This document shows positions 1-9,029 of a stretch of DNA of 36,040 bases, piece after piece. Source of the stretch: an uncultured Acetobacteraceae bacterium (GTDB lineage: Bacteria > Pseudomonadota > Alphaproteobacteria > Acetobacterales > Acetobacteraceae); the NCBI GenBank assembly GCA_903924985.1, contig CAIYDT010000015.1, positions 1-36,040 on the forward strand. Direction: 5' to 3'. A program made the translations under genes and the position numbers. Under the pieces are notes generated by a model, which was not told where the DNA came from, searched no databases, and saw nothing but the letters and a program-made list of their open reading frames with translations. The number at the start of each line of letters is the position of its first letter. The first letter of the stretch is position 1.

Positions 1-65
1 CCGTCCTGACCCGCCCAACCTCGGTGCAGCGGCGGGCGTTCGAGTTGCTGGACCTCGCAGTGTAG
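1..65 (+). CDS. C-terminal end of an unidentified protein (partial)
   Basis: An open frame enters from the window edge (first full codon at base 3) and stops at TAG 63-65. Only about 20 residues are visible, ending in AFELLDLAV. Tails of this kind (RPT..Q...F.LL) occur at the end of some IS transposases of the IS4/IS1634 type, and the AT-richer DNA that follows (66-180) would fit the edge of an insertion sequence. This is a weak resemblance and I could not see an inverted repeat. The identity is open. Confidence 0.35.
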   Translation, partial: VLTRPTSVQRRAFELLDLAV

Positions 66-246
66 CCAGGAACGCAAGGTATGGTCTGAGAATTCTTGTT
101 GCCTGTCAGTGGTTTATGTATTTTTGAAGAGGGAAGTTCGGTTTAATACAATCCCAGGTTGTTAGTCAAGAACATCTCTCGCCCTTGCCATGCCCAGGTG
201 CGTCGGTTACTTGCCCGCGCTGACCGCCCCTCACGAAAGCACGCTC

Positions 247-1254
247 ATGTCCTCCCTGCCCCGCCGCACCCTTCTCGCCAGCGCGGCTCTGCCGCTGTTC
301 GCCATCGCCACCCGCCCCGCGCACGCCGCCGAGTTCAGTCTGAAACTCGCCAACAACGCCCCGGTGACGCATCCGCAAAGCGTCCGCCAGCAGGAGGCCG
401 CCGACCGCATCAAACAGGCCTCCGGTGGCCGGCTTGAGATCCAGCTGTTCCCCAACAACCAGTTGGGTTCGGACACGGACATGCTGTCGCAGTTGCGATC
501 CGGTGCGATCGACTTCTTCACATTGTCCGGCTTGATCCTGTCCACGCTGGTGCCGGCAGCCTCCATCAACGGCATCGGGTTCGCGTTCAACGATTACAAC
601 ACTGTTTGGAAGGCGATGGACGGCAAGCTGGGCGCTTTCGTGCGCGCCGAGATCGACAAGCGCGGCCTGATCGCGATGGACAAGATGTGGGACAACGGCT
701 TCCGCCAGATCACCAGTTCCAGCCACCCGATCAAAGCACCGGCCGATCTCAGGGGCTTCAAGATCCGGGTGCCGGTTTCGCCGCTGTGGACCAGCATGTT
801 CCAGGCGTTGGGCGCCTCCCCGATCAGCATCAACTTCAGCGAGGTCTATTCCGCGCTACAAACCAAAATCGCTGAGGGCCAGGAAAACCCACTGTCGCTG
901 ATCCAGATCGCCAAGCTGTACGAGGTGCAGAAATATGTCTCGCTCACCAGCCACATGTGGGACGGATTCTGGATGCTGGCCAACAAGAAAGGCTTTTCCG
1001 CACTGCCCCCAGACCTCCAGGAAATCGTCACGCGCGAGTTCAACAAATCCGCTTTGGACGAACGCGCCGATATCGCCAAACTGAACGGTTCGGTGGCGGA
1101 CGAGCTGAAGGCGAAGGGCCTGGAGTTCGTCGAAGTCGACAAGCCCGCCTTCCGCGACGCCCTGAAACAGGCCGGGTTCTACGCCGAATGGAAGAAGAAA
1201 TACGGCGACGAAGCCTGGGCCATCCTGGAGGGTGAGGTCGGGACCCTTTCGTGA
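247..1254 (+). CDS. dctP: TRAP transporter solute-binding protein, DctP family
   Basis: Periplasmic receptor of a tripartite ATP-independent periplasmic (TRAP) transporter, which binds an organic acid and hands it to the membrane subunits. I start it at ATG 247 rather than the in-frame ATG at 190, because this puts an arginine-pair leader (PRRTLLASAALPLFAIA...AHA, residues 5-27) at the N-terminus; it looks Tat- or Sec-dependent. The mature protein has the family features: a SGGRLEIQLFPNNQLGSD block (59-76) and the FKIRVP block (171-176), whose Arg174 corresponds to the carboxylate-binding arginine of DctP proteins. Length is 335 residues, normal for the family. The stop overlaps the GTG start of the fused permease by 4 bp, so the two are co-translated. 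The substrate cannot be told from sequence; the neighbouring enoyl-CoA hydratase hints at a carboxylate degraded through CoA thioesters. Confidence 0.9.
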   Translation: MSSLPRRTLLASAALPLFAIATRPAHAAEFSLKLANNAPVTHPQSVRQQEAADRIKQASGGRLEIQLFPNNQLGSDTDMLSQLRSGAIDFFTLSGLILSTLVPAASINGIGFAFNDYNTVWKAMDGKLGAFVRAEIDKRGLIAMDKMWDNGFRQITSSSHPIKAPADLRGFKIRVPVSPLWTSMFQALGASPISINFSEVYSALQTKIAEGQENPLSLIQIAKLYEVQKYVSLTSHMWDGFWMLANKKGFSALPPDLQEIVTREFNKSALDERADIAKLNGSVADELKAKGLEFVEVDKPAFRDALKQAGFYAEWKKKYGDEAWAILEGEVGTLS

Positions 1255-3074
1255 CGGCAAGCCTCGCCCGTCTCGAAACGCTCCTCCGCCACCTCGCGGA
1301 AATACCCGCCGCCATCCTGGTGGTGGCGGAGATCGCCGTGTTGTTCGCCGGCGTCGTCGCCCGTTACGCCCTGCACGCGCCGCTGATCTGGACGGATGAA
1401 CTCGCCTCGATCCTGTTCCTCTGGCTCGCCATGCTGGGCAGCGTCATCGCCTTGCAACGCGGTGAGCACATGCGCCTGACCGCCATCATCCGCGGCTTTT
1501 CCCCCGCCGCGCAGGCGCGGACGGAAGCGGTGGCGACCCTGGCCATCGCGGTGTTCCTGCTGATCCTGCTGCCCGCCGCCTGGGACTACGCCGCCGACGA
1601 GTGGTACATCGAGACCCCGGCCCTCGGCATCCACAACACCTTTCGTGCCATGGCCCTGCCGGTTGGCGGCGCTTTGATGGCGGTGACCGCGCTGGTCCGG
1701 CTGGCGCATTTGTCTTGGCGCGATGCGGCGTTGGGTGTGGCGATCTTCGCCGGACTGTCCCTGATCGCCCATTACGGCGGCCCCAGCCTGAAGGCGTCGG
1801 GCAACTGGAATCTGGTGCTGTTCTTCGTCCTGCTGCTCGGCGCCGGCGTTTTGCTGTCGGTACCGATCGGCTTTGCTTTCGGGTTGGCAACACTGGGCTA
1901 CCTCGCCACCCTCACCCGCACCCCGCTGACCGTCGTTGTTTCTCGTATGGATGAGGGCATGAGCAGCCTGATCCTGCTCGCCGTGCCGCTGTTCGTGTTC
2001 CTCGGCCTGTTGATCGAAATGACCGGCATGGCGCGCGCGATGGTGAATTTCCTCGCGTCGTTGCTGGGTCACGTGCGCGGTGGCCTGTCCTACGTGTTGC
2101 TGGGCGCGATGTATCTGGTATCCGGCATTTCCGGCTCCAAGGCAGCCGACATGGCGGCCGTTGCGCCTGCGTTATTCCCCGAAATGAAACGCCGCGGCGC
2201 CAATGAGGGCGAGCTCGTGTCTCTGCTCGCCGCCTCTGGCGCCATGAGCGAAACCATCCCGCCATCGCTGGTGCTGATTACCATCGGGTCGGTCACCGGC
2301 GTATCGATCGCCGCTTTGTTTACCGGCGGTCTGGTGCCGGCAGCGGTCCTGGCACTGGCCTTGGCCGGCATCGCCCGCTGGCGCGGCCGCAATGAAAGCA
2401 TGGAGGGAGTCCAACGCCCACCCGTCGGCCAGGTTCTGCGCGCCTTCGTCATCGCCGTCCCAGCCCTGGCCCTGCCCTTCCTGATCCGCTCCGCCGTGAT
2501 CGAGGGCGTGGCCACCGCGACCGAGGTTTCCACCATCGGCATCGTCTACAGCATGATCGCGGGCCTGCTGATCTACCGGCAATTCCCCTGGCGGCGCGTC
2601 TACCCGATGTTGACCGAGACCGCGGCGCTATCCGGCGCCATCCTGCTGATCATCGGCACCGCCACCGGAATGGCCTGGGCGCTGACGCAGTCCGGGTTCT
2701 CCCGCCAACTGGCACAAGCCATGGGCGCGATGCCCGGCGGTTCGATCGGCTTCCTGGCGGTCTCGATCCTGGCCTTCATCGTGCTCGGCAGCGTGCTGGA
2801 GGGCATTCCCGCCATCGTCCTGTTCGGCCCCCTGCTGTTTCCTTCCGCCCGCGCGGTTGGGATTCATGAGGTTCATTACGCAATGGTGGTGATCCTGGCG
2901 ATGGGCATCGGGCTGTTCGCCCCGCCCTTCGGGGTCGGCTACTACGCCGCCTGTGCGATCGGGCGGGTGTCGCCGGATGCGGCGATGCGGCAGATCTGGC
3001 CGTATTTGCTGGCGGTGTTGGCGGGACTGGTGGTGGTGGCGGCGGTGCCTTGGTTGAGTGTTGGGTTCCTTTAG
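1251..3074 (+). CDS. dctQM: TRAP transporter fused permease, DctQM
   Basis: Membrane part of the TRAP system, combining the small (DctQ) and large (DctM) subunits in one 607-residue chain. Residues about 1-165 form the DctQ part with four hydrophobic segments and the typical ARYALHAPLIWTDELA motif (about 37-52). Residues about 175-600 are the DctM part, with repeated hydrophobic segments and conserved turns such as SGISGSKAADMAAVAPALFPEMKRRG (cut here for length) and GLFAPPFGVGYY near the end. Translation starts at GTG 1251, inside the stop of the binding-protein gene (overlap GTGA), indicating coupling. QM fusions are common in TRAP systems. Contrast the second TRAP system in this window (3948-6762), where Q and M are separate, so the two sets are not a recent duplication. 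Confidence 0.9.
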   Translation: MTASLARLETLLRHLAEIPAAILVVAEIAVLFAGVVARYALHAPLIWTDELASILFLWLAMLGSVIALQRGEHMRLTAIIRGFSPAAQARTEAVATLAIAVFLLILLPAAWDYAADEWYIETPALGIHNTFRAMALPVGGALMAVTALVRLAHLSWRDAALGVAIFAGLSLIAHYGGPSLKASGNWNLVLFFVLLLGAGVLLSVPIGFAFGLATLGYLATLTRTPLTVVVSRMDEGMSSLILLAVPLFVFLGLLIEMTGMARAMVNFLASLLGHVRGGLSYVLLGAMYLVSGISGSKAADMAAVAPALFPEMKRRGANEGELVSLLAASGAMSETIPPSLVLITIGSVTGVSIAALFTGGLVPAAVLALALAGIARWRGRNESMEGVQRPPVGQVLRAFVIAVPALALPFLIRSAVIEGVATATEVSTIGIVYSMIAGLLIYRQFPWRRVYPMLTETAALSGAILLIIGTATGMAWALTQSGFSRQLAQAMGAMPGGSIGFLAVSILAFIVLGSVLEGIPAIVLFGPLLFPSARAVGIHEVHYAMVVILAMGIGLFAPPFGVGYYAACAIGRVSPDAAMRQIWPYLLAVLAGLVVVAAVPWLSVGFL

Positions 3075-3098
3075 CCGCCAGACCTTTAGCCGCCAGAC
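3068..3098 (+). repeat. 15-bp tandem duplication spanning the stop of dctQM
   Basis: The unit CTTTAGCCGCCAGAC, preceded by C, occurs twice head to tail with a 15-bp period. The first copy contains the TAG stop (3072-3074), and the second carries another TAG in the same frame (3087-3089). The result is a tandem stop codon. It looks like a slippage duplication with no other visible role. Confidence 0.8.
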
Positions 3099-3155
3099 TT
3101 GACGCCCCCCACCCGCCACGCTGTCCTGATGCCAGCGAACCAGAGGAAACCAACC

Positions 3156-3881
3156 ATGGACGACGTACTCCTGACCGAAACCCGCGGCGCCGTGCGTCTG
3201 CTGACGCTGAACCGCCCATCGAAGCTGAACGCCATCAACGCCGATCTGGTGCACGCCCTGACCGATGCCCTGCTGGCCGCGCAGGCCGACAACGACGTGA
3301 CGGTCGTCATCCTCGCCGGCGCCGGCCGAGCCTTCAGCGCCGGCGCGGATACCTCCACACCGAGGCCGCTGACCGTCGAAACCCGCCCCAACCTCATCAA
3401 ACACGGCGACACCAACATCGCTTTGACAAAGTTGCTCGGCCGTATCGACAAGCCCATCATCGCGGCCGTGCATGGCTACGCGCTGGGCGCCGGCTGCGGG
3501 CTGGCGTTCGGCAGCGACCTGACCATCGCCGCCGAGAGCGCCAAATTCGGCTACCCCGAACTGAAAGCCGGCCTGACCGCAACCACCGTGACCGCGCAGG
3601 CAGTGCACCTGATGGGCCGCAAGATCGCGTTCGAGCTGCTGACGCTGTGCGACAACATGACCCCGCAGCGCGCTTACGAGCTCGGCCTGGTCAACAAGGT
3701 GGTGCCGGATGACAAGCTAATGGAGGAAGCCTTCGCGATGGCCGAGAAGCTGGCCGGCTGGAACCCGCAGTTCCTGTGGCAGACCAAGCGCACCTTCCAG
3801 CGCGCGACGTCGATGACCATGGAACAGGCGTTGGAAATGGCGCGCGATGTTTCGGTGATGATGGGGCGGATTCCACAATAA
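3156..3881 (+). CDS. Enoyl-CoA hydratase/isomerase (crotonase) family protein
   Basis: Crotonase-fold enzyme acting on acyl-CoA thioesters, most likely hydrating an enoyl-CoA in a degradative pathway. ATG 3156 is chosen over an in-frame ATG at 3099 because a purine-rich site (CAGAGGAA, 3141-3148) sits just before it, and the protein then begins where family members begin. The oxyanion-hole segments GRAFSAGAD (57-65) and GYALGAGCGLAFGSD (107-121) are clear. Glu135 (in YPEL) and Glu160 (in AFEL) align with the two catalytic glutamates of rat mitochondrial enoyl-CoA hydratase (Glu144, Glu164), so true hydratase activity is plausible. Length is 241 residues, slightly short of the usual 255-265. 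It lies 81 bp after the TRAP permease in the same direction and may share its transcript. Confidence 0.9.
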   Translation: MDDVLLTETRGAVRLLTLNRPSKLNAINADLVHALTDALLAAQADNDVTVVILAGAGRAFSAGADTSTPRPLTVETRPNLIKHGDTNIALTKLLGRIDKPIIAAVHGYALGAGCGLAFGSDLTIAAESAKFGYPELKAGLTATTVTAQAVHLMGRKIAFELLTLCDNMTPQRAYELGLVNKVVPDDKLMEEAFAMAEKLAGWNPQFLWQTKRTFQRATSMTMEQALEMARDVSVMMGRIPQ

Positions 3882-3889
3882 TCTGTTGT

Positions 3890-3940
3890 CCCCTCCAATC
3901 GTCATGCTCGGGTCAAGCCCGAGCATGACGATTGGAGGGG
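3890..3940. terminator. Perfect 23-bp hairpin between convergent genes
   Basis: Arms 3890-3912 and 3918-3940 are perfectly complementary over 23 bp, with the 5-base loop TCAAG (3913-3917). The core GTCATGCTCGGG...CCCGAGCATGAC resembles palindromes scattered between genes in many alphaproteobacteria. It lies 9 bp after the hydratase stop and 8 bp before the stop of the opposing dctM gene, so it can end transcription from both sides. No T-tract follows the stem, so it may instead be a dispersed palindromic repeat that also protects mRNA ends. Confidence 0.75.
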
Positions 3941-3947
3941 GACGAAA

Positions 3948-5237
3948 CTACTGCCCGTATTTATGCACCATCCATAGCGAAATATCCGGCACATACGTAA
4001 CCAGCATCAGCACGGCGAACATGACCAAATAGAACGGCCATATCTCCTTCATCACATCCTCCAGCCGCACCCTCCCGACGGCGCATCCCACGAACAGGAT
4101 CGCGCCGACCGGCGGATGGCACAGACCGATGCCGAGGTTCATCAACATGATCATCCCGAAATGCACCGGATCGACGCCGAAACTGATCATTACCGGCAGC
4201 AGAATGGGGGTGCAGATCAGGATCGCCGGCGCCATGTCCACGAGGCAGCCGAGCACCAGCAGCAGCACGTTGATCATGAGCAAGATAACGTTCTTGTCGT
4301 GCGATATGGTCAGGAAGAACGCCGTGATATGCGCGGGCACCCGCATCATAGCCATCATGTAACCAACGGATGAGGCAAAGGCGATCAGCGTCATCACCAT
4401 CGCCACCGTGCGCAGCGTGCGGTGCACCAGCCCCGGCAAACCGCGCCAGGGGAATTCGCGGTAGATGAACATGGTAACAAAGAACGCCCAGACGCAGGCG
4501 ACCGCACCGGCTTCCACCGCCGTGAACACGCCGCCCAGGATGCCCCCGAGGATGATGATCAGCGTAATCAACCCCCAGAACGCATCTACTGCCAATTTGG
4601 CGGCGTCGCGCAGCGGGATCGGCTCGCCTTTCGGGTAGTCGTTGCGATAGGCCAGCACCAGACACAGCACGATCAGCGAGAAACCCAGCAACAATCCCGG
4701 AACGACGCCCGCCAGGAACAGGCTCAGAATCGAAATGGTGCCGCCGGTCGCCAGCGAATAGATCACCGCGTTATGGCTGGGCGGGATCAGCAGCGCCTGC
4801 ACGGATGCACTGATCGTGACGTTGGTCGAAAAGACGCGCGGGTAACCCACTTTCTCCATCTGCGGGATCATCACCGACCCGATGGCCGAGATATCGGCGA
4901 CCGCCGAACCCGAAATGCCGGACATGAAGGTCGTGGCGACGATATTCACGATCGACAACCCACCGCGCACCCGCAGGAACCCCACCAGCACGTTGGCGAA
5001 TCCGACCAAACGGCGGGCGATCCCGCCCTCGGCCATCAACGCCCCGGCCAGCACGAAGAAGGGAATGGTCAGCATGGCGAATTTGCTGACGCCGGAGGAC
5101 ACCTGCAGCATCACCGCCTCCAGCGGGATATCCGTCCACCAGGCCGCCGCCAAAGCCGCCAACCCGAGCGAATAGGCAATCGGCATCCCGATCGCGATGC
5201 AAAAGAACAGCGTGCCGATGACGATCGCGACGTCCAT
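3948..5237 (-). CDS. dctM: TRAP transporter large permease subunit, DctM
   Basis: Twelve-segment-type membrane subunit that performs sodium-driven transport in TRAP systems. The chain is 429 residues, the standard DctM length, hydrophobic throughout, opening with MDVAIVIGTLFFCIAIGMPI. It carries the conserved FMSGISGSAVADISAIGSVMIPQM region (about 103-126, cut for length), the VVPGLLLG turn, and LGIGLCHPPVGAILFVGCAV near the C-terminus. ATG 5235-5237 lies one base after the TGA of dctQ (5239-5241), so translation is coupled. It is the last gene of the minus-strand operon DctP-DctQ-DctM and ends against the hairpin at 3890-3940. Confidence 0.92.
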   Translation of the reverse strand: MDVAIVIGTLFFCIAIGMPIAYSLGLAALAAAWWTDIPLEAVMLQVSSGVSKFAMLTIPFFVLAGALMAEGGIARRLVGFANVLVGFLRVRGGLSIVNIVATTFMSGISGSAVADISAIGSVMIPQMEKVGYPRVFSTNVTISASVQALLIPPSHNAVIYSLATGGTISILSLFLAGVVPGLLLGFSLIVLCLVLAYRNDYPKGEPIPLRDAAKLAVDAFWGLITLIIILGGILGGVFTAVEAGAVACVWAFFVTMFIYREFPWRGLPGLVHRTLRTVAMVMTLIAFASSVGYMMAMMRVPAHITAFFLTISHDKNVILLMINVLLLVLGCLVDMAPAILICTPILLPVMISFGVDPVHFGMIMLMNLGIGLCHPPVGAILFVGCAVGRVRLEDVMKEIWPFYLVMFAVLMLVTYVPDISLWMVHKYGQ

Positions 5238-5238
5238 G

Positions 5239-5742
5239 TCAGTGCCCCACTCCGCCGGCGAAGGGATCTGGCGGGCGGCCGATCAGCACATGCTCGATGA
5301 CGAACAGCATCAGGCAGACGCCGCCCAGCGGGATGGGCAGATAGGTCACCCCCACCGACAAAGCGGGGAATTCCGCGATCGACTGGTTCCAGGTCGTCTG
5401 GCACAGGCTGATGCCGTGCACGGTCATGAACAGGCCGACGATCAGCATCAGCGCCTCCGCCAGCAGGTCGCAGATGCGGGCCAGCCTGCGCGGGAATTGG
5501 TCCCTGAGATAGGAAACCCGCATGTGCAGCCCGAGGCGGTAGCACGCCGCCGCCCCGAAGAACGTCAGCACGATCGACAGCAGGATCGCCGACGCCTCGG
5601 GCCAGGACGACGCGCTGTTCAGCACGTAACGGGTGAACACCCCCCACGGCACGACGGCCGAGATCAGCACCATGGCTGCCCCGGCGAGCAGAACGCAGGC
5701 GAGATACAGCGCGTTCATCGCGCAGCGGTAGAGAGCGGTCAT
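5239..5742 (-). CDS. dctQ: TRAP transporter small permease subunit, DctQ
   Basis: Four-helix membrane partner of DctM. The 167-residue chain has hydrophobic segments at about 8-30, 48-65, 88-110 and 128-150, and the family pattern of an aromatic/Arg-Tyr motif (FTRYVLNSASSWPEASA) after the first helix. The start at 5742 follows the stop of the binding-protein gene (5767) by 24 bp. An in-frame ATG nine codons in (5718) is an alternative start. Together with 3948-5237 and 5767-6762 it makes a full, unfused TRAP system. Confidence 0.88.
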   Translation of the reverse strand: MTALYRCAMNALYLACVLLAGAAMVLISAVVPWGVFTRYVLNSASSWPEASAILLSIVLTFFGAAACYRLGLHMRVSYLRDQFPRRLARICDLLAEALMLIVGLFMTVHGISLCQTTWNQSIAEFPALSVGVTYLPIPLGGVCLMLFVIEHVLIGRPPDPFAGGVGH

Positions 5743-5766
5743 TGCAACGAATTTTTTTCGTCCACC

Positions 5767-6762
5767 CTACTGAACCGCCTGAATGCGCTTGATCATCTCC
5801 GCGTATTTCGGTCCGTATTTGTCCCACACGGGCTTCACCGCATCCTGGAACGGCTTCTTGTCGGCGATCGTCTCCACGACGATGCCGGCCGCTTTCATCT
5901 TATCCAGCGCCTGCTGCTGGTAGACATTCCACAGCACCCTCTCCTCGGCTTGGGCTTCCTTGCCGAATTTCACCAGCAGGGCCTGGTCTTCCTTCGACAG
6001 CTTGTTCCATGTCGCCTTGGAGAACACCACCATCTCCGGAACAATAAGATGTTCCGTCAGCGTGTAGTATTTCGCCACCTGATAATGGTTGTCGAATACA
6101 AAGCTCGGGGGGTTGTTCTCCGCGCCATCCACAACGCCGGTCTGCAACGCGGTGAACACCTGATCGTAGCCCATGGCCACGCCGTTGCCGCCCAAAGCGT
6201 TCATCATCTCCACGAACATGGGGTTGCCCATGACGCGCACCTTCAGCCCTTTCAGGTCGCCGATGTCCTTCATGGGGCGCTTTGTGTCGTACATGCTGCG
6301 CGCGCCGGCATCCATCCAGCACAGGCCAACCAGCCCGGCGGTGGGGTGGTTGGTCACCTTGTCCAGCAACTCCTGCCCGATCGCGCCATCCAGCACCGTC
6401 TGAGCATGCTTGGTGTCGCGGAACAGGAACGGTAGGTTGAGCACGTTCAGGTCGTCCACCACCGGACCCATCACCCCGACGCTGACACGGGCAAAGGCGA
6501 TGGCGCCGATCTGTGCCTGCTCAATGGCTTCCTTTTCGCCGCCGAGCTGCATCGACGCATACATTTGTACTGAAAGCCGCCCGCCAGTCGCCTTGCTCAG
6601 CTTCTCGCCGAGCGATTCCACGGCAGCCACGGTGGGGTAGCCCTCCGGATGCACGTCGGAGGCCTTGAGGACCATCTTGGCCTGTGCCCAAGCCGGGAGG
6701 GTAAAGCCGGTAGCCAGGGCCGCGCCCGTGGTCATGCCCATGAAATGGCGTCTGTCGATCAT
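5767..6762 (-). CDS. dctP: TRAP transporter solute-binding protein, DctP family
   Basis: Periplasmic receptor of the second TRAP system. ATG 6762 is preferred over upstream in-frame ATGs (6774, 6942) because GGAGG lies a few bases before it, and the protein then starts MIDRRHFMGMTTGAALATGF...AWAQA, an RR-type export signal cleaved near residue 27. The 331-residue chain holds LKGLKVRVMGNPMF with the arginine expected to bind the substrate carboxylate. It also holds the QTGVVDGAENN block typical of DctP. It is the first gene of the operon running left through dctQ and dctM. It diverges from the ABC binding-protein gene at 6972; the 209 bp between them must hold both promoters, but I see no convincing promoter boxes. 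The substrate is unknown; a C4-dicarboxylate, sugar acid or keto acid is possible. Confidence 0.92.
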   Translation of the reverse strand: MIDRRHFMGMTTGAALATGFTLPAWAQAKMVLKASDVHPEGYPTVAAVESLGEKLSKATGGRLSVQMYASMQLGGEKEAIEQAQIGAIAFARVSVGVMGPVVDDLNVLNLPFLFRDTKHAQTVLDGAIGQELLDKVTNHPTAGLVGLCWMDAGARSMYDTKRPMKDIGDLKGLKVRVMGNPMFVEMMNALGGNGVAMGYDQVFTALQTGVVDGAENNPPSFVFDNHYQVAKYYTLTEHLIVPEMVVFSKATWNKLSKEDQALLVKFGKEAQAEERVLWNVYQQQALDKMKAAGIVVETIADKKPFQDAVKPVWDKYGPKYAEMIKRIQAVQ

Positions 6763-6971
6763 CGTTGCCTCCATTCCCGCGTGGCCGGATTTGGCCCGCG
6801 TGGGTTCCCCCACTCTTGGGGCGGCAAATTCCGCGGCGCAAGGGGGAAACGGCCCGCGGATGAAAATAATGGTAGCGATCCCACAGCAACAGGAAACCCG
6901 CGGCCTTGCGCGCCCGGCGGCACGCTGTATGGTCCGCGCCAAACCTACCCAACGGTATCAAAGGAAACAAC

Positions 6972-8162
6972 ATGTCCCTGTCCCGCCGCGACTTCGCCCT
7001 GAGCGCCATCGCAGCCTCCGGCGTCGCCACCCTGCCCGCTCAGGTGCGGGCGGCGGACGCCGAACCCATCCGCATCGGCTGGCTGGCGGCGCTGACCGGT
7101 CCCCTCGCGTCTCCGTCGATCGGATTCGACCGCGGCGTGCGCTTCGCCACCGATGAGATCAACGCCAAGGGCGGCGTCCACGGCCGCAAGATCGAGCTGG
7201 TGGTGCGCGACACTCAGGGCGACCCGACCAAGGCGGTGAACGCCACGCAGGAAGTCATCAGCCGCTTCAAGGTGCATGCCATCTGGGGGCCCACCAACTC
7301 GGGCGAGTTGCTGGCCACCACCCCGATCATGGCGCGTGCCAAGATGCCCAGCCTGGTGGCGGGCGTGGTCAACAGCCTGATCGACCCGGTGAAGTATCCC
7401 AACGCTTTCCGTGTCACCCCGTCCAACGGCCAGTGGGACGACGCGGTGCGCAACTACACGATGAAGGTGGTTAAGGCTAAGAAAGTCGCGGTGTTCGGCG
7501 ACGCCACGGGTTACGGCACGGCGGCACGCGACGATTCCGTCGCCGGTTTCACCAAAGCGGGAGTCGAGGTCGTGTATTCAGCGGTCATCGACCCGGCGCT
7601 GTCCGACGTCATGCCCGAGGTGCTGCGCATGAAGAATGCCGGCGCGGAGGCAATCGTGCCCTGGACCGTTTCCTCCGGTCTCGCGGCTCGTTTGATGAAC
7701 GCCAGAGCCGAACTGAAATGGGATGTGCCGATTGTCGGCCACCCGGCGCTGGGCACCGGCGAAATCGGCAAACTGGTGACCAAGCCGGAGAACTGGGAGA
7801 AGGTCTACATCATCGGCTACAAATCTTGCAGCTTCGACGCCGCAGGCAAGCTGCCGCCGCGCACCCAGACGTTCATCGATTCGGTGCAGGGCAAGTTCGC
7901 CCTGGCCGATACATCCCTCTGGTGGGTGGTCTCCGGCGTCGACTCCATCCGACTGATCGCCGAGGCGGTGGAAAAGACCGGCTCGTCCGACGCCGACAAA
8001 ATCATCGGCTACTGGAACACGCTGACCAACTGGCCGGGCCTCTATGGCACCTACAGCTTCAGCCCAACCGACCACAACGGCTACCACACCGATGAGATCG
8101 TGATGCAGCGTGCCAACAGCGCGCACAACGGGGCCTTCGCACTCGCGCCCGGCTACGCGTAA
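6972..8162 (+). CDS. livK: Branched-chain amino-acid-type ABC transporter substrate-binding protein
   Basis: Periplasmic-binding-fold type I receptor (LivJ/LivK class). ATG 6972 follows AAAGGAAACAAC and starts the leader MSLSRRDFALSAIAASGVATL...VRA (residues 1-27), a twin-arginine-like signal; an in-frame ATG at 6906 would give an implausible basic extension. The mature protein opens with PIRIGWLAALTGPLASPS, typical of the family's ligand-binding first strand. Length is 396 residues. It heads a four-gene operon with LivH (6 bp downstream), LivMG and LivF. The actual ligand could be an amino acid, an amide, urea or an aromatic acid; nothing in the sequence decides. Confidence 0.92.
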   Translation: MSLSRRDFALSAIAASGVATLPAQVRAADAEPIRIGWLAALTGPLASPSIGFDRGVRFATDEINAKGGVHGRKIELVVRDTQGDPTKAVNATQEVISRFKVHAIWGPTNSGELLATTPIMARAKMPSLVAGVVNSLIDPVKYPNAFRVTPSNGQWDDAVRNYTMKVVKAKKVAVFGDATGYGTAARDDSVAGFTKAGVEVVYSAVIDPALSDVMPEVLRMKNAGAEAIVPWTVSSGLAARLMNARAELKWDVPIVGHPALGTGEIGKLVTKPENWEKVYIIGYKSCSFDAAGKLPPRTQTFIDSVQGKFALADTSLWWVVSGVDSIRLIAEAVEKTGSSDADKIIGYWNTLTNWPGLYGTYSFSPTDHNGYHTDEIVMQRANSAHNGAFALAPGYA

Positions 8163-8168
8163 CGCACC

Positions 8169-9029
8169 ATGTTCGCGGCGATATTGGCGGCCGGGATCGC
8201 GGTCGGCGCGACGTACGCGCTGATCGGGATCACCTACAACCTGATGTTCTCGGCCTCCCGGGTCATGAGCTTCACCGCTGGGCAACTCGGCATGGCTGGC
8301 GGGGTGCTCGGGGCGCTGTTCATCGGTCGGATGGGGATTCCCATCATCCCCGGCTTCATCCTGGCCTTGGCCGGCTGCGCCCTGATCGGCGTGGTCACCG
8401 AGTTCGTGGCCGTCCGCCCGGTGCTGAAGGCGCTGGACCAGCATCTTTACGTGCTGTCCACGCTGGGTCTGGCGCTGATGATTCAGCAGTTCACCGCGAT
8501 CGAATGGAGCACCGAACCGCAGCCCTTCCCCCGGCTGTTGGGCCTGACCACCACCGGCCCGATGGATGAGAAATTCTGGCTGCCTGTCGCCGCCTGCGCC
8601 GTCGCGGTCGGAGGGCTGGAATACCTCTACCGCCGCACCCTCGTCGGCCGCGCCTTCCTGGCCATCGCCGAGGATAACTTCGCGGCTCGGGCATTGGGTC
8701 TTCCGGAGCGCAATCTGCGCGTCGCCAGCTACGCCCTGGCCGGCGTGGTCGGCGGGCTGGCCGGTTTCGCGTCCGGGGAGCTTCTGCTGGCCTTTTTCGC
8801 CAACGGCGCCATGCTGAACTTCCTCGGGTTTGTCCCCGTTGCGCTAGGCGGGTTGGGCAACAACCGCGGCGCGCTGATCGGCGGGTTGGCACTGGGTGTC
8901 TTCCAGCAAGCGGCCAATTTCATCGTGGGCGGGGTGTTCGCCTCGGTCGCGGTGTTCACCGTCTTCATCCTGGTGCTGCTGCTCCGCCCACAAGGGCTGT
9001 TCGGCGCCCCCATCGCTCGGCGGGTCTGA
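8169..9029 (+). CDS. livH: ABC transporter permease, LivH family
   Basis: Inner-membrane permease of the branched-chain amino-acid-type importer. The 286-residue chain is hydrophobic, with about eight membrane segments. It begins AAILAAGIAVGATYALIGIT, matching the usual LivH start, and has the EAA-like loop AIAEDNFAARALGLPERNLRV (about 171-191, cut for length) that contacts the ATPase, followed by ASYALAGVVGGLAG. The ATG has no strong ribosome site, being only 6 bp after the previous stop, so it probably depends on coupling. Its TGA overlaps the ATG of the next gene by one base. Confidence 0.93.
   Translation: MFAAILAAGIAVGATYALIGITYNLMFSASRVMSFTAGQLGMAGGVLGALFIGRMGIPIIPGFILALAGCALIGVVTEFVAVRPVLKALDQHLYVLSTLGLALMIQQFTAIEWSTEPQPFPRLLGLTTTGPMDEKFWLPVAACAVAVGGLEYLYRRTLVGRAFLAIAEDNFAARALGLPERNLRVASYALAGVVGGLAGFASGELLLAFFANGAMLNFLGFVPVALGGLGNNRGALIGGLALGVFQQAANFIVGGVFASVAVFTVFILVLLLRPQGLFGAPIARRV

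Noticed and set aside
1179..2072. 297-codon minus-strand frame across the dctQM gene, and similar long frames opposite glmU (16338-17390), glmS and dctM
   Set aside because: All are complementary frames of well-identified genes with Gln/His/Arg-rich translations typical of high-GC antisense shadows.
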